Shown here piece by piece: positions 26,147-37,294 of a stretch of 64,000 nucleotides of DNA (position 1 is the first letter of the stretch; each line of letters starts with the position of its first letter). The stretch is from contig NC_064754.1 of the NCBI RefSeq assembly GCF_011397635.1, positions 29,368,543 through 29,432,542 on the forward strand, read 5' to 3'. A program made the position numbers and the translations under genes. The stretch is from Epinephelus fuscoguttatus (lineage: Eukaryota; Chordata; Actinopteri; Perciformes; Serranidae). The notes under the pieces were generated by a model, which searched no databases, had not been told where the DNA came from, and saw only the letters and a program-made list of their open reading frames with translations.

Positions 26147-26339
26147 AAAAGGGGTCTACTTCTCACTTGATTTATTACCTCAGTAAACCTTCTAATGAAT
26201 TTATGTTTTCAATTGTCAGTTTCACATCTTCTTCAACACAGCATGACCTTCATTTAGTAAATGTTGGTACCATTTACAGTAAAAAAGACAATAACGCAGG
26301 GTATGCTTTACGGTGTGGCTACCTTGTGATTGACACTAC

Positions 26340-27790
26340 CACTGCGATGTCCTTGGGTTCTCCCTCTCATCCAAATATTGTCACTTCTGGCTCCAAAAAT
26401 TTAAGATGGTGACAACCAGTTGCCAACTCAAGACTTTAAAACTGTTGTCCACAAACCAGTGGGTGACATCACAATGGCTACATCCAGTTCTTTAATGCAG
26501 TCTGTGGGTAAGACTCAACCAAACAGCCAATCATCTGTCGCTTGGTGTTTGTTGTTTGATACTCAGCTCTCAGCTATTGATTCATCTCTGGCTCAACTGA
26601 TTTTACACATCAAAGTGTGTTAACAGGTCTTGCAGATTACGACTCCATATGTGAAAAAAGTTGTATAAAGCCCTTTGCGGCTCCAGAGGGAGCTACACAA
26701 AGTCTGATTAATTGCCTCAGTGACATTTGGGATGAAGACTAGAAGAGTGAGTCCAACACTATTATAGCAGTGCAATGCTAAATTACTACTCTTTAAAGAA
26801 AACATCGAACCCTGAATTGCTCCCAGTGTGCAGCTTCATGATTTTATTTTCCACCGGTGCACCATTGACAAATCATTTACAGCTTTCAATTAATGGGCAT
26901 CTAAATGCATGTGTAGCTGTGATATAAATGTATTAATTGTTTCATTGCTCACTGAATACATATACGTAAGATTTCAGCTCAGTATAAAACATAACCAATT
27001 ATATTTTTGCAGCAGTACTGTTACAATAGCATCTCATTTTTGGGGCTCTAATGTTCACATTAAAGGCAGCATGAAGCTAAGACTAATGGTCAAATTTCTC
27101 ATCTCCCAGCGTAATGTATTTCAGCCTCAGCTTCTGAAAAATAAGAAAGAGGAGCTGGAGTCTTGGAGCTGAACGTAATGTCCCTCATGCATCATCACCA
27201 TCAGTCCACTCTGTGGTGAGATCACCGTCCTGGTTTTAAAATTCCTCACACTCCTCCAAGTGGTGGGATATAATAAAAAAAATGAGCAATTGGTGACAAT
27301 CCATAGCGTCCCCATGGGTGCTGCTCAAATAGCTTCTCTGTTTTACAACTGCTCAGCTTTAGACTTTCTAATCCTATTGTTGCCACTCTGAACATACCAG
27401 CCACACCGTGCACTGTCTCTATTAGTTGATTTGTTTGTGTTGGACAGCGTTCTGCTTGCTGGGATGTTTCAGTGTAGTGACTTGGTTTCATGATTGCTTT
27501 AGATTGCCATAAGTGTGCACTTATGGCAATCTCAAGTTGTAGGATGTGTATCTTTGGCCAGGGTGCGTGTGTGTGGGAATAAGAGTAGTCAAGTACGCAG
27601 ACGCTCAATTTGGTGTAATTGACTTTCCTTGGTGTGCTGAACCTTTGAGCTAACAAGTGCCATGTGTGGTTTTTGCGGTCACATCACTGATGGACATTTA
27701 TTCCACTTGATATCATGTGTGAGCCATGTGTGTTTTCCCCACATGCACGTTTTTTGCTGCTAACAGTCACAGGTAGTACGGTATGGATTC
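26340..27790. other. Intergenic with a common fish repeat fragment
   Basis: About 26370-26520 (AAGATGGTGACAACCAGTTG, later GTGGGTGACATCACAATGGC) has the wording of a dispersed teleost repeat. The remainder is AT-rich and without recognised genes, apart from the perfect inverted repeat at 27501-27532. Confidence 0.45.
27501..27532. repeat. Perfect 15-bp inverted repeat
   Basis: AGATTGCCATAAGTG, two bases, then its exact reverse complement. It would form a hairpin in single-stranded DNA or RNA. No neighbouring gene or terminator role is evident. Confidence 0.85.
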
Positions 27791-27799
27791 AATTGCAGA

Positions 27800-27930
27800 A
27801 CTATTATTAGGTTAGCTTAGCATAAAGACTGGAAGCAGTGGAAAACAGTTAGCTAACAGCTAACATGTTATATCTCACTTGTTTAATTTGCACAAAAACT
27901 AGACATGTGAGACTTTTTCACTTCAGGTTT
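27800..27930. mobile_element. Fragment of a dispersed DNA-transposon family
   Basis: Contains GGTTAGCTTAGCATAAAGAC and TTAATTTGCACAAAAACT, words shared with the fragment at 31196-31350 and typical of the interior of the family whose end lies at 16996. Confidence 0.5.
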
Positions 27931-28059
27931 TTTTTTCACAGTTTTCTGTATACTCCATGATGACAAGCAGATACACAGTTATTTATAAGAGTATCATTTA
28001 GAAACATACAGTAATATTGTGTTTTTCATATGTCTATTCATCATCTTCTCCTTGAGGGA

Positions 28060-28788
28060 ACAGTATGCAAGATCTAGGGAGCTTTAGAGGCATCAAGTGG
28101 TGAGGACTGCAGATTGCAACCAGCTGAAACTTTAAATTCCTTCAGTGTACACTGTTGGGGAGGTTTTAACCAGGAGCCGAATTATCCACAAAGGTCTCTT
28201 CCTCTCCAAAACAAACCAGCCAGGTTATATAAACCGGTAAAAACATGGAATAAAGTAGTTTCACGTTACAAATCAGTGTTTCTCTGATGCAGTTTGGCTC
28301 GTTAGCAACTAGCCGAGTGCCTGCTAATGTGTCCTCTCCTTTTTTCCCTGTTAATTGCAGATCCACATGTTAAGGAGATTTTTACCAGGAGTCTAATTAC
28401 CCACAGAGATCTATTCCTCTATAAAGCAAACAGATCCTGTGATTTAAACTGATAAATACACAGTATAAAGCAGTGTTTTTCCAATGCTGCTCATCGCAGG
28501 GACTGCTAACTACTGTGGCTGATGCAAAAACATTAAAATGCAAATGGCCCTATCTGGAGCCAGGGTTTGGTTTGTCTGTCCTGGGCTACTGTAGAAACAG
28601 GGCGATGCAACATGGTGGACTACGTGGACAAGGATCTGCTCCCTATGTGGATATAAACCGCTCATTCTAAGGCTACAGAAATACAACATTTCTTATTTTC
28701 TTGTGATTATACACTAAAGAAAACACATTCATTATATTGAATTCCATTTCTGCCTAAAATGTCCCTCTAAATCCCACACACTGATCCT
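28060..28788. mobile_element. TTAA-type element, same family as 44.2-45.5 kb, opposite orientation
   Basis: The right end (AAATCCCACACACTGATCC, then TTAA at 28789-28792) and the left internal sequence (GGCATCAAGTGGTGAGGACTGCAGATTGCAACCAGC, in two parts) match in inverse the element at 44157-45480. The left terminus is degraded. A duplicated internal motif (TTTTAACCAGGAGCCGAATTA near 28164 and TTTTTACCAGGAGTCTAATTA near 28379) indicates an internal tandem duplication of about 215 bp. Confidence 0.6.
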
Positions 28789-28795
28789 TTAAATG

Positions 28796-29925
28796 TCTTT
28801 TTATCATCGTCTTCTTCTTAAATATATGACAGAATCATAGCTTCTTCATGGCATTCGTGCACAGAATATCGAAAACTACGAAAATGCGCTCTCTGACGAC
28901 AGGGAAGTTCCCTCTCTGTCACGTTAAAACGACATTAGGGGAACCTGGAATACCAAGAAGAACCAAACCGTTTTCCATTCCCGTATTGTCAAGTGTTTTA
29001 AAGGCCACTTAACAGAGGGGACATTAATAGTATCATAACACTTATGGATTACTGGTTAAGTATTTCAGCAGCTCAGTTTCCCCCCTCAGTTTAAAGCCAA
29101 CTGTAGAAGATGTAAAAAACTGACCTGTGAATCACCTGGCCCTTCTCTCTCTCTCCCTCTTTCTCTCCCACTCCCAACCTTTCCTCCCCAGGAGAATCTG
29201 CACAGAGAGCACGACCGCAAAATGTGAAACAAAAAAGGAAGATAAAGGGATGAGAGGTTTGGGTGGGGGGTTGCTGGTTAACACAAGAGGCTAAGTGTGG
29301 CAGGTAACAGAGTAAGAAAGCAGAGAAGGAAAGTCCACTTTAAGGCAGGGAGGAAAAAAGGATAGAGAGTGGACGGGGCTGGTGTTGAGTGCTGTTGTGT
29401 TTGTTTAGTCCCCTTCAAAGGCAAGCTTAATTATTTTACCATGCTGTGTGTGCCTGCAGAGACCGCAGGATTCATGGGCTGCTCTCAGCCCCTATCTCCT
29501 CCAACTTACTGAGGGCTTAACCCTTGAAACACTTCAAACGCTCACATCCAAGAGAATGTCAGACTTAAATGTTCAGATGATTACCCTTCAGGATTAAGAT
29601 GAAGATGATCTTGAAATATACGATCAAATTTCCCCTTTATGTTCATTTAGTGTGCTTTCAGTCTCTGGAATCCACTTTTGATTGATATAATGTCTCACCC
29701 TGTGACACTGAGCCAACTGATGACTCTGCACACATTTCCTGTCCAACACAGCAAAGCATCTTCACAAAGATGAATCACTCTCAGGCTGGACTGGTGCTCG
29801 CTGCCTGCAGAATAGTTTGCTTTTCACCAGTGGGTGCAACAAATTTAAGTGGAAATAGGTCGGTCACAGTGACACAGTATGTAAAAACGTAAACTACTCA
29901 TATAGAAGCAAGGTAGACATTGTAA
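28796..29925. other. Intergenic, partly GC-richer
   Basis: 29400-29520 is complex, non-repetitive sequence with AGCTTAATTATTTTACC and may be a small regulatory element. CT-rich sequence occurs at 29140-29190. No exon is recognised. Confidence 0.35.
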
Positions 29926-29926
29926 C

Positions 29927-30119
29927 CAGTGGTGTAGTGGCAGCTGATGAGGTGCGTGGTGTACTACTGGGTAGATGGGTAGGTTACTGCGGAGGAAGTG
30001 GGGACACTCTGTTATATATTCCTGTGGATTTTTGGTTGATAGGTGGGTATACTTTAAAGGGCCAGAAAAAGACGTGGGGATACCCTGTATACCTGTGAAA
30101 ACCCTCCACTACACCGCTG
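29927..30119. mobile_element. Short hAT-type MITE
   Basis: It starts CAGTGGTGTAGTGG and ends CCACTACACCGCTG, terminal inverted repeats of 14 bp with one mismatch. The flanking octamers ATTGTAAC and GGTGTAAT agree at five of eight positions, fitting a decayed 8-bp duplication typical of hAT elements. The 193-bp body has no coding capacity. Confidence 0.7.
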
Positions 30120-30663
30120 GGTGTAATCTCTTTGGTGTAGATGCCACGAATAGGTTGACATTTTTTAAAATACAATTAATTTGCTTTCTTTTCAAGAGCT
30201 ACATGAGAAGACTAATGCCGCTCTAATGTCTGCATGGCAAATATGAAGCTACTGCCAACAGCCAATTGACCCTTCACTAAGTCTGGACGCAGACTGACCA
30301 ATCATAACGTAGCATCGGGCCGACTCAGACCAGGGTCCGACAACAACACAGCTGTGCTCCATTGACTCTAATGCAATCGTTTCAGATTTCCTTCATTTTC
30401 AGGCTGGTTTTGCGGATTTGGAGCTAAATGTTGTGCCTGGGACAATAATGATAATTAATGATACTCGTTACCTGGAGAGGTTGGAAAAAGATATACATTT
30501 CTTCCCTGTTCCAAAACCAAAATTAGTCCCTGAAAAGTGTAGGGTTAGCTAGCTACTGAAGATATCGGCTACTGAACGTATACACATGCTGCTTTTGCTT
30601 TTTAGTGATTATAACAGTGAAACAAAGACCGACCCTGCTGTACAGGAACCAGTGAAAGGAAGC

Positions 30664-30865
30664 AGGGAAACTTTGCTGATATTCAACCAGCTGTGTGTCA
30701 TCGCAGTGTGCGCAGATGAATGTTGTTTGACTTCCCCTTGAAATCCCTGCCCGTCCAATGGCAGAGGTCTGGCTGCTGGCAGCGGCACGGGGATGAAGCC
30801 AAACACAGTTCATCTGCACACACTGCGATGCCACACAGCTGGTTCAATATCAGCAAAGTTTCCCT
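30664..30865. repeat. Long inverted repeat (foldback), 71-bp arms
   Basis: Left arm 30664-30734 and right arm 30795-30865 are reverse complements with only a few mismatches (for example AACTTTGCTGATATTCAACC against GGTTCAATATCAGCAAAGTT). The loop is about 60 bp. It is either a foldback element or a local inverted duplication. Confidence 0.85.
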
Positions 30866-31195
30866 TTATATTCATTGTCTTCTGTGGCGATCAGCAGTGA
30901 TGTGGTGGTTCACTTTTACACTGTGATCTGTAGCCTATAGTTATATATAGGCTTTAGCTTCTAACTATCTTTGTCTTTTTAACCTGTTGTTTCTGCTGAG
31001 TCAGTTTGACATCCTGGATATATCCTTCAAACACAGACTGTAGATCCCTCTGTCTGCTTCTCTCTGCAATCACTCTTTCAGTTTTACAAAAATATGATAA
31101 TATTTCTTCAGGGAGTGCAGTTAGTGACAGTGTGGGCTCCATGCTTACTCTGACAAATTGTCGGAACATTACAAAGGGCCAGGTCTTAGTGAATG

Positions 31196-31350
31196 GTCAA
31201 TTAGCTTAGCTTAGCATGAAGGCAGGAAACAGCTATTTTGGCTCTGTCCAAATGTAAAAAACAATCTACTTACCAGCATCTCTAAAGTTTACTAATGAAC
31301 ACATTATTTCTTGTATGTTAACTCCGTACAAAAAAATGTAAAAGTAAGAC
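31196..31350. mobile_element. Fragment of dispersed DNA-transposon family
   Basis: TTAGCTTAGCTTAGCATGAAG, then GGCTCTGTCCAAATGTA and TCTACTTACCAGCATCTC; the same family as the fragment at 27.8 kb. Adjacent sequence from 30960 to 31195 is probably part of the same or another old repeat. Confidence 0.5.
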
Positions 31351-31479
31351 ATTGTGGTTTAAGAGGAGGCCAGAGTAGATATATTGTTTTAATTATTGTC
31401 CTTTAGAGGTGCTGGTAGGCAAATTTACTTTACTTTCTTGATACTAATAACATTTCATACCATTTTTGCCAACAAATAG

Positions 31480-31765
31480 TAACAAAACAATAAAGTCAGG
31501 GACAGGCAAAATGGACAGTTTAGGTACATTTAGTAATTTGCAGTCCCCCACAATACAAGCAGTATGTAAAAGACAAATACTGTATTAATTGTCGTCTATT
31601 TAAAGACAGTATTTCTGCTAAAAGGTTTCACTTAGTCTTTACATGCTTATTTGTACATTATATGTCCTTAAAATAACATTTACAATATACAAGTTGTTTC
31701 AATGGCATGTCAAGTGGCACTTCATTACAATGATTGCGGACCCCATACCAAATCCTGCTTAGGGT
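31480..31765. mobile_element. Diverged internal copy of the hAT-like element found at 43.2 kb
   Basis: Blocks such as AAATACTGTATT, CATGTCAAGTGGCA and CCAAATCCTGCTTAGGG occur in the same order as in 43503-43680. The terminal CAG...CTG ends are not preserved here. Confidence 0.6.
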
Positions 31766-33820
31766 CTAGGACTCTCCTGACCAACTACCGTAATGTGGTG
31801 TAGGAGGTATTACTGAGTTAAAACAGACAGAGCGGCCTCCTCACTGATGTCTAAATCTGTAATTTCTGACTTTGTTTCTGTTAAAGTTAACAGCCTAAGT
31901 TAGCCATCTGTCTTGCTATCCAACCCAGTTGCAGTGTTGCTCTCATTACTGTGTTGAATCGCTGGATGGGTTTGGGCTCTATAAATGTGTCGGGATAGAT
32001 TCCAATAACACGTTTAAAGTCCTGACACGTAGTTGAGAAACCAGATTTTACACTATTTTAAGTAGTTTTTAATTTAAAAGATGTGGTGAGGGCTTACATT
32101 TACTAGATATTTGACACGTTCATAACACATCTATGAATACAACATTTAACATCTGTGATACATACTTTTCAATACATCTGGATCCTAATAGTTTGTCCAT
32201 GACATTACTGGACTGCAGCTGTACTGTAACTTGGCTGAAGGTGTGTGTGACAGGAGAACTGACCATTTCACAGCTTTAGAGATAAGAAAAGGACATAAAA
32301 AAGTTTAAACTGGTTGTGATGGGATGTTTCAGTAGGTAAAGGCTGGGAGGCGCTCCATAGATGCTTTTAAATGACATAAGTGCTTTCCAGTCCATTTTTA
32401 CAGCTGCAGTATCATGTACAAAAGCCCAAGGATTTTGAACATTCAAATGTAGTGACTCCTTCAAATAAATTGCCTAAGAGGAATAGTGTCAGTGATCTTG
32501 TTCACTCAGTCCTGGCAAGCACACAGCAGATCACTTTACATCAAATGGGAATGCCAGTCACTTTAGGAATTTATATGTGTTATTACTATGGTCTAGACAG
32601 TGGAGGACAGATGTCATGGAGATGTAAAATTGGACCTGTTCCATAAAAGAAATGAACTATGCAGGATGGTGACGGTGTCTGCAATAAAACAGTATATCAT
32701 CATGTTTTTCTTAATAAATGTGAAATATAAAAGTCAGGTAATTCCACGTATTCCCAGCTCCATATCGGGTGTCTCGGAGATTTCGCTAAAACAAAAAAAT
32801 ATCATACTGTAAAACAAGGCGGATTGCTGCAGTAGTATCACAAAGGCATTCACTTAAGGAAACTCTTGAAGAAATTTCAAGTATTTTCTACCTGTATTTG
32901 CATTGAGAGTATGTTAAATTACTTCTCCCCATTGGCAGATTTTTTCTCAACCGTCTTTTTAAGAAAAATAATATTTTAAGAGCCCTAACTAGATTAAATG
33001 ACTTGTAAGATTTCCTGCGGTGTGACAGCACCCAGGGTGATTTTTCTGGGAATACCATTTTCTGCTCCATAACTACCAATAATACAGACTAAAGCTCGTT
33101 GGGGTATAAAAAGAAATAAATACTCAGAGGACTCACAAAGTCACTCCCTCGTCTGCTGAACAGTTCCAGATTTTACTTCTCAGTGGCATTACAGCTTTGA
33201 GGCTTTGTGCTCTGCTCTCTGGTCATTCAGGTGACTTGTTCATTGTCACACAGACTAAAAAATAACAGGTAACATATATATATATATATATATTCAACAA
33301 TTAAAATTCCAGATAATAGACAAAAGAATGTCACACATGGGCTTTGCCTAAAAGACTATGAAATCTTTGCATCTCCCTGCAGATTAAAGCAAAGTTATAA
33401 GATTTGATAGAATTCCAACTCTAATTAGGCAAAGTAGATTTTCAGACAGTGTTACCTTAAATCCAAATGCCCATGTTCAAGCCTCCATGAATGAAAGTAG
33501 TCACCCTGCTAATTGGCTTCCAGTCCAAGGAATCTGTTTCTGACCCTGCTATCTGATCTCTGATCTCAAGTTCCCCGTGGGATTGACACGTGATCACAAA
33601 AAAACAACCAACCAAACAAACAAACAAAAAACCTCATCACTTCACCCATAATTACAAGACAACTTAGAAGTCTTTGCTGGACAGGGAGCATTTGGAGCAT
33701 CACACGCCACTGAGAATACACAAAGATGCTTTTTAAACATTGAATGGTCTTTAAATATAATTGATAAGGACACTGAACAAACTGGTGCATAAAAGTTAGG
33801 CTAAAAGGCCTCTAATATCA
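31766..33820. other. Intergenic, no recognised gene
   Basis: AT-rich sequence. 32300-32740 is complex but unrecognised. A (TA)n microsatellite lies at 33274-33293. No exon is recognised. Confidence 0.45.
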
Positions 33821-33829
33821 GACTCTCCT

Positions 33830-34835
33830 CCAGACTGAAACACCTCAACAACTATTGGATGGATTTCCATGATTGTTTATACACATATTCATGATCCACA
33901 GAAGATGAGTCCTACTGCCTTTGGTGATGCATTTTTTCTCTATTGCACCAACACAAGATTGTTACTTTTTAGTGATCTATTGATGATTATTTGATGGATA
34001 TACGTAATATTTGGTACAAACATTCATGTCCTCCCAATGAATTGTAATAATTTGGAGATTTCTACCTTTTATTATGTCCAGTTCTTTGGTTTATAAACAA
34101 TTACCTACAAAACTGAAGACATTCCCATCAGCCTCAGCTGAACTTAGTGCTAATTAGCAAATGCTAGCATGCTAGCAAGCTAAAGTAACACGTTAAACAT
34201 AGTAAAGATTGTACCTGTTGTTGCCCGATCCAGTACTGTAAAGCCTATTTGTTCTATGCATGTGCAAAGATAGTTGGGGTTAGACATTGACCTCGAATGC
34301 TAAGTGTCAGGACCGTTGATTTAGAAAGAGAACAGGATACAGCTTTGGAGGCAGTCCCCGTTCATTCCTATGAAAGCCAAAAAAGCTTGATTTACACAGT
34401 ATAAAATTACCTGGATCTTTGCATAATGGGGCCCACAGAGCAAGTGTACTAGAGACTTTCATTGGCCGTGTGGCTAACTTCCAAGTTAGCCCTCTGCTAA
34501 TTCGAATGGGGATAAAATGATTAGCACTGGGTGAAGGACCCAAATGTTGTGATGCCACATTTGGCCACTATGTAAACTTGGCTTCAAGGCCTGGTGCTGT
34601 TCTTTGGGGGCTTGGTAAGGACAGACGATCGATCAAGGAATATGCCATTAACAGATCTAGTTTACAGCATGGATCGGGAAGTGACAGTGCCTGCTAAAGA
34701 TCAGCATGGAATTACATTGTGAGCATGTTAGCATGCTGACATTAGCATGGAGCTCAAAGCTCCACTATGCCTAAGTACAGCCTTGCAGAGATCGCTAGCA
34801 GGGCTGCAGACTCCTAGTCTCGTTGATCTGTGTTA
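33830..34835. mobile_element. Old interrupted fish repeat
   Basis: 33840-33930 (CAACAACTATTGGATGGATT) and 34690-34830 (TTAGCATGCTGACATTAGCA; CTCCACTATGCCTAAGTACA) are wording typical of one abundant teleost repeat. They are separated by about 480 bp (34200-34690) with different repeat-like sequence, suggesting a later insertion. No open frame of note. Confidence 0.5.
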
Positions 34836-34969
34836 GATCTCATGTTGTCATTGCTTATTGACCCGAACACAGTAAACACATGAGGTTTGATTTGCAAAAA
34901 CCAATTGTATTTAATGTGTCACTTGTCACCCCAGATTCACTCTCGCTTTGGAACGAGCTTTGTTGATGG

Positions 34970-34970
<1 letters not shown>

Positions 34971-35001
<31 letters not shown>
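34971..35001. repeat. (ATCT)n microsatellite
   Basis: About seven and a half tandem copies of the tetramer TATC. Confidence 0.95.
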
Positions 35002-35149
35002 GTATTTAAAATATTGCACTATATGTGATCAGTGTTTCAGTGATGCACCTGGGGTTTAAAGCTGCCATCCTAATCCAGCTCTCTCTGATGAAACAAGTCT
35101 CAATACTGCAGTAAAAGTCACTGTAAAATCCTACAGTTGCATCATGGAA

Positions 35150-35470
35150 ACAGGACCCCTCCGCTCCCGTCCCCGTCCTCCCACTTCACCTTTCGATCTC
35201 TCCCTTCTTCCTCATGCCCTCCCTACCCCTCCTTGCTTTGTCCCTCTTCTGTCTTTTCCATCTTACTGATCTCATTTTCTATCTGTGCTCTACGTTTCCC
35301 CCCACAGCTCGCTCTGCTCTCCATGCGGGCCTCTGCCCGGTTTCTCCTTCCTGTACCTTCCTCTATCTCTCTTTCTCTCCTCCTACCATTTATCTGTCTC
35401 TCACTCCCTGCTGTTGCTCCCTGCGCCCTCGCCCTCCTCTTCTTGCCTGCTCCCCTTTTTCCTCTGTAGT
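35150..35470. repeat. Pyrimidine-rich tract
   Basis: The plus strand is heavily C/T-biased. Overlapping open frames of 84-113 codons in several frames come from composition and are not genes. Confidence 0.8.
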
Positions 35471-35959
35471 CTGCAACCTGTGGAACCAATTAGACCTTGT
35501 AAGCAGGGGGCTTTTGCCACTGTCGTGTGGTCGGTTTAACCTGCCGCTCCAATAGGACCTCACCTCATAGCACGACCACCACCACCTTGCTTTCCTCAGT
35601 GGGTGGGTTTAGGACGGTGGGGTGGGGGTGTATGTGACCATGGGAGCTCAGGGACCACCAAGGCTCTTTTGAACCCCTGTCCTCAGTAAAATCACAAATG
35701 TAGGCTTGACTTGCTTTAAAAGAGAAAGAATGGGAAGACTTTTATGCTTTCCGAAATGACACTAACATCATGGTGATACTGCAAAACAAACTGAGAAGTT
35801 ATCATGACATTAATCCCTTTCTCGCTCCCCACCTCTATCTTTTGTGTGTGATTATGTTGCAGGCCTGTTAAGATAGGTTCATCCTCTTTAGGGGTAAACA
35901 AACTCCTCTTTTAGCACCAGACCGTCTCCTTTCACCCTCTTTTCACCCTCACCCCAACT

Positions 35960-36110
35960 GCCAGGAATGCTTTTAACAATTCACTGTCAGATGCAGAGCA
36001 ACATGGGACGCTGGGAGATTGTCGCATTCCAAAGGGGAGCATTTTTTAGTCGCTCTTCACGTGTCAATCAGCGACACTATCGCCTTGTCGCCCCTTTAAA
36101 GCCCCCCTCC
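35960..36110. promoter_or_regulatory. Candidate conserved non-coding element
   Basis: High-complexity sequence (GAATGCTTTTAACAATTCAC; ACGTGTCAATCAGCGACACT) with no repeat signature or open frame, lying in the fgf8 upstream desert. Inferred only. Confidence 0.25.
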
Positions 36111-36680
36111 AAGACACACAAACACACACATACACTAACTGTGTGAGCCTCGAGGCCGCTTTGCTGCGCCTCAGTTTAAGGACACAGTCGTCGATGTGTT
36201 AAGCACCTAAGAATGCAGGCCTTATGGCGGGTGTAGGACACACAAACACAGTTTTCTCAGACTTCACACAAAAGACTCCTCCACCTCCAACATCTGTGAT
36301 GTGGGTCACTGAGGAGCACCTCTCCTCTGGTGAAATGTGGAGAGTAGCAAGTCTCTTTTAACAAGGAGTGCCTGAAAAAAAAAAAAAAGTATAGGTTTCC
36401 AGCCTCATAACTCATCTCAACTAGTCAGGTTTTTTCCACATATGAGGATTTCTTGCAGGTTTGGATCCAGACTCAAAACTTTCTTGATGCTCAGAAAACA
36501 TATGAAATGCTGTGAAATCAATTAAAAGACGCAGCTGAATCCTAACGTTTTGTAGCTTGATCTGAAATGATAAGCAAAAAATAGGGTCATGAAGGGCACA
36601 CACACACAAACACACACACTGTCACATAATACAGGTCAGCTTTCAACAGCTCTCCTCCCAACACACACATTCTCCCCCCC
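36111..36680. other. Intergenic with CA-rich patches
   Basis: Short CACACA runs occur at about 36115-36135, 36240 and 36600-36620. No exon or element is recognised. Confidence 0.4.
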
Positions 36681-36689
36681 TTACAGTTA

Positions 36690-36960
36690 GGATAACAGTC
36701 CTGGTGAAATTCCTTGGCACATTATCAGTGCGTTGAAAGCACCTGACTGGTATGTGACAGTGGCAGTTAGTGACAGTTCTCCTTTAAAGTGGGGGGCGGG
36801 CAGTGCTGGGTGGGTTAGGAGGGGGGTAAAGGGTTGATCCATTTGATACGCGTCCTGCTGGATACTTGACAGGAGCTGTCAGTGAGCCGAGGGGAGGGTG
36901 GTGCTTATCGATCAAACACCCCTCCTATCTGCCACGCTGACCTTCATGTCCTGAGGAGGG
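36690..36960. promoter_or_regulatory. Candidate conserved non-coding element with TALE-type motifs
   Basis: Several TGACAG words (36757, 36770, 36868 area; AGGAGCTGTCAGTGAGC) and TTATCGATCAAA at about 36906 resemble MEIS/PBX and CUT/HNF-type sites. G-rich sequence separates two complex blocks. Function is inferred from motif clustering and position only. Confidence 0.3.
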
Positions 36961-37124
36961 GTGTTTGGGTGGGGAGGCTGTAACGGGAGACGTGGGCTGG
37001 GTGGGGTGACGGATTTGTCTTGTGGTTGCAAAAGAAAATTCATTACAATATCAGAGTTCAGATGCACAGAAACCAGTCAGCAGTGTGTTTATGAGAGTTT
37101 CTGTTGATGGGTTTAAAGAATGAA

Positions 37125-37290
37125 GATAAAGAGAAGAGCTCCTGCACAATGTCTCACTTTTGCTGCAATTTTTATTTTAGTAATGTAATGTTTTAGTCTG
37201 ATGAAGGTCTGAAGGACCGATACGTTACTCTCATAAAGTAAAAAATTCCAGCAATAAGTGAGACAATGTGCAGGAGCTTTTCTCTTTGTC
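37125..37290. mobile_element. Foldback element with ~63-bp arms
   Basis: Left arm (37125-37186: AGAGCTCCTGCACAATGTCT) and right arm (37226-37290: GACAATGTGCAGGAGCTTTT) are near-perfect reverse complements. The centre carries CTGATGAAGGTCTGAAGGAC, a phrase typical of dispersed teleost elements. No coding capacity. Confidence 0.75.
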
Positions 37291-37294
37291 TATA

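Noticed and set aside
35137-35555. Overlapping open frames of 84-113 codons
   Set aside because: They arise in several frames from a pyrimidine-rich tract.
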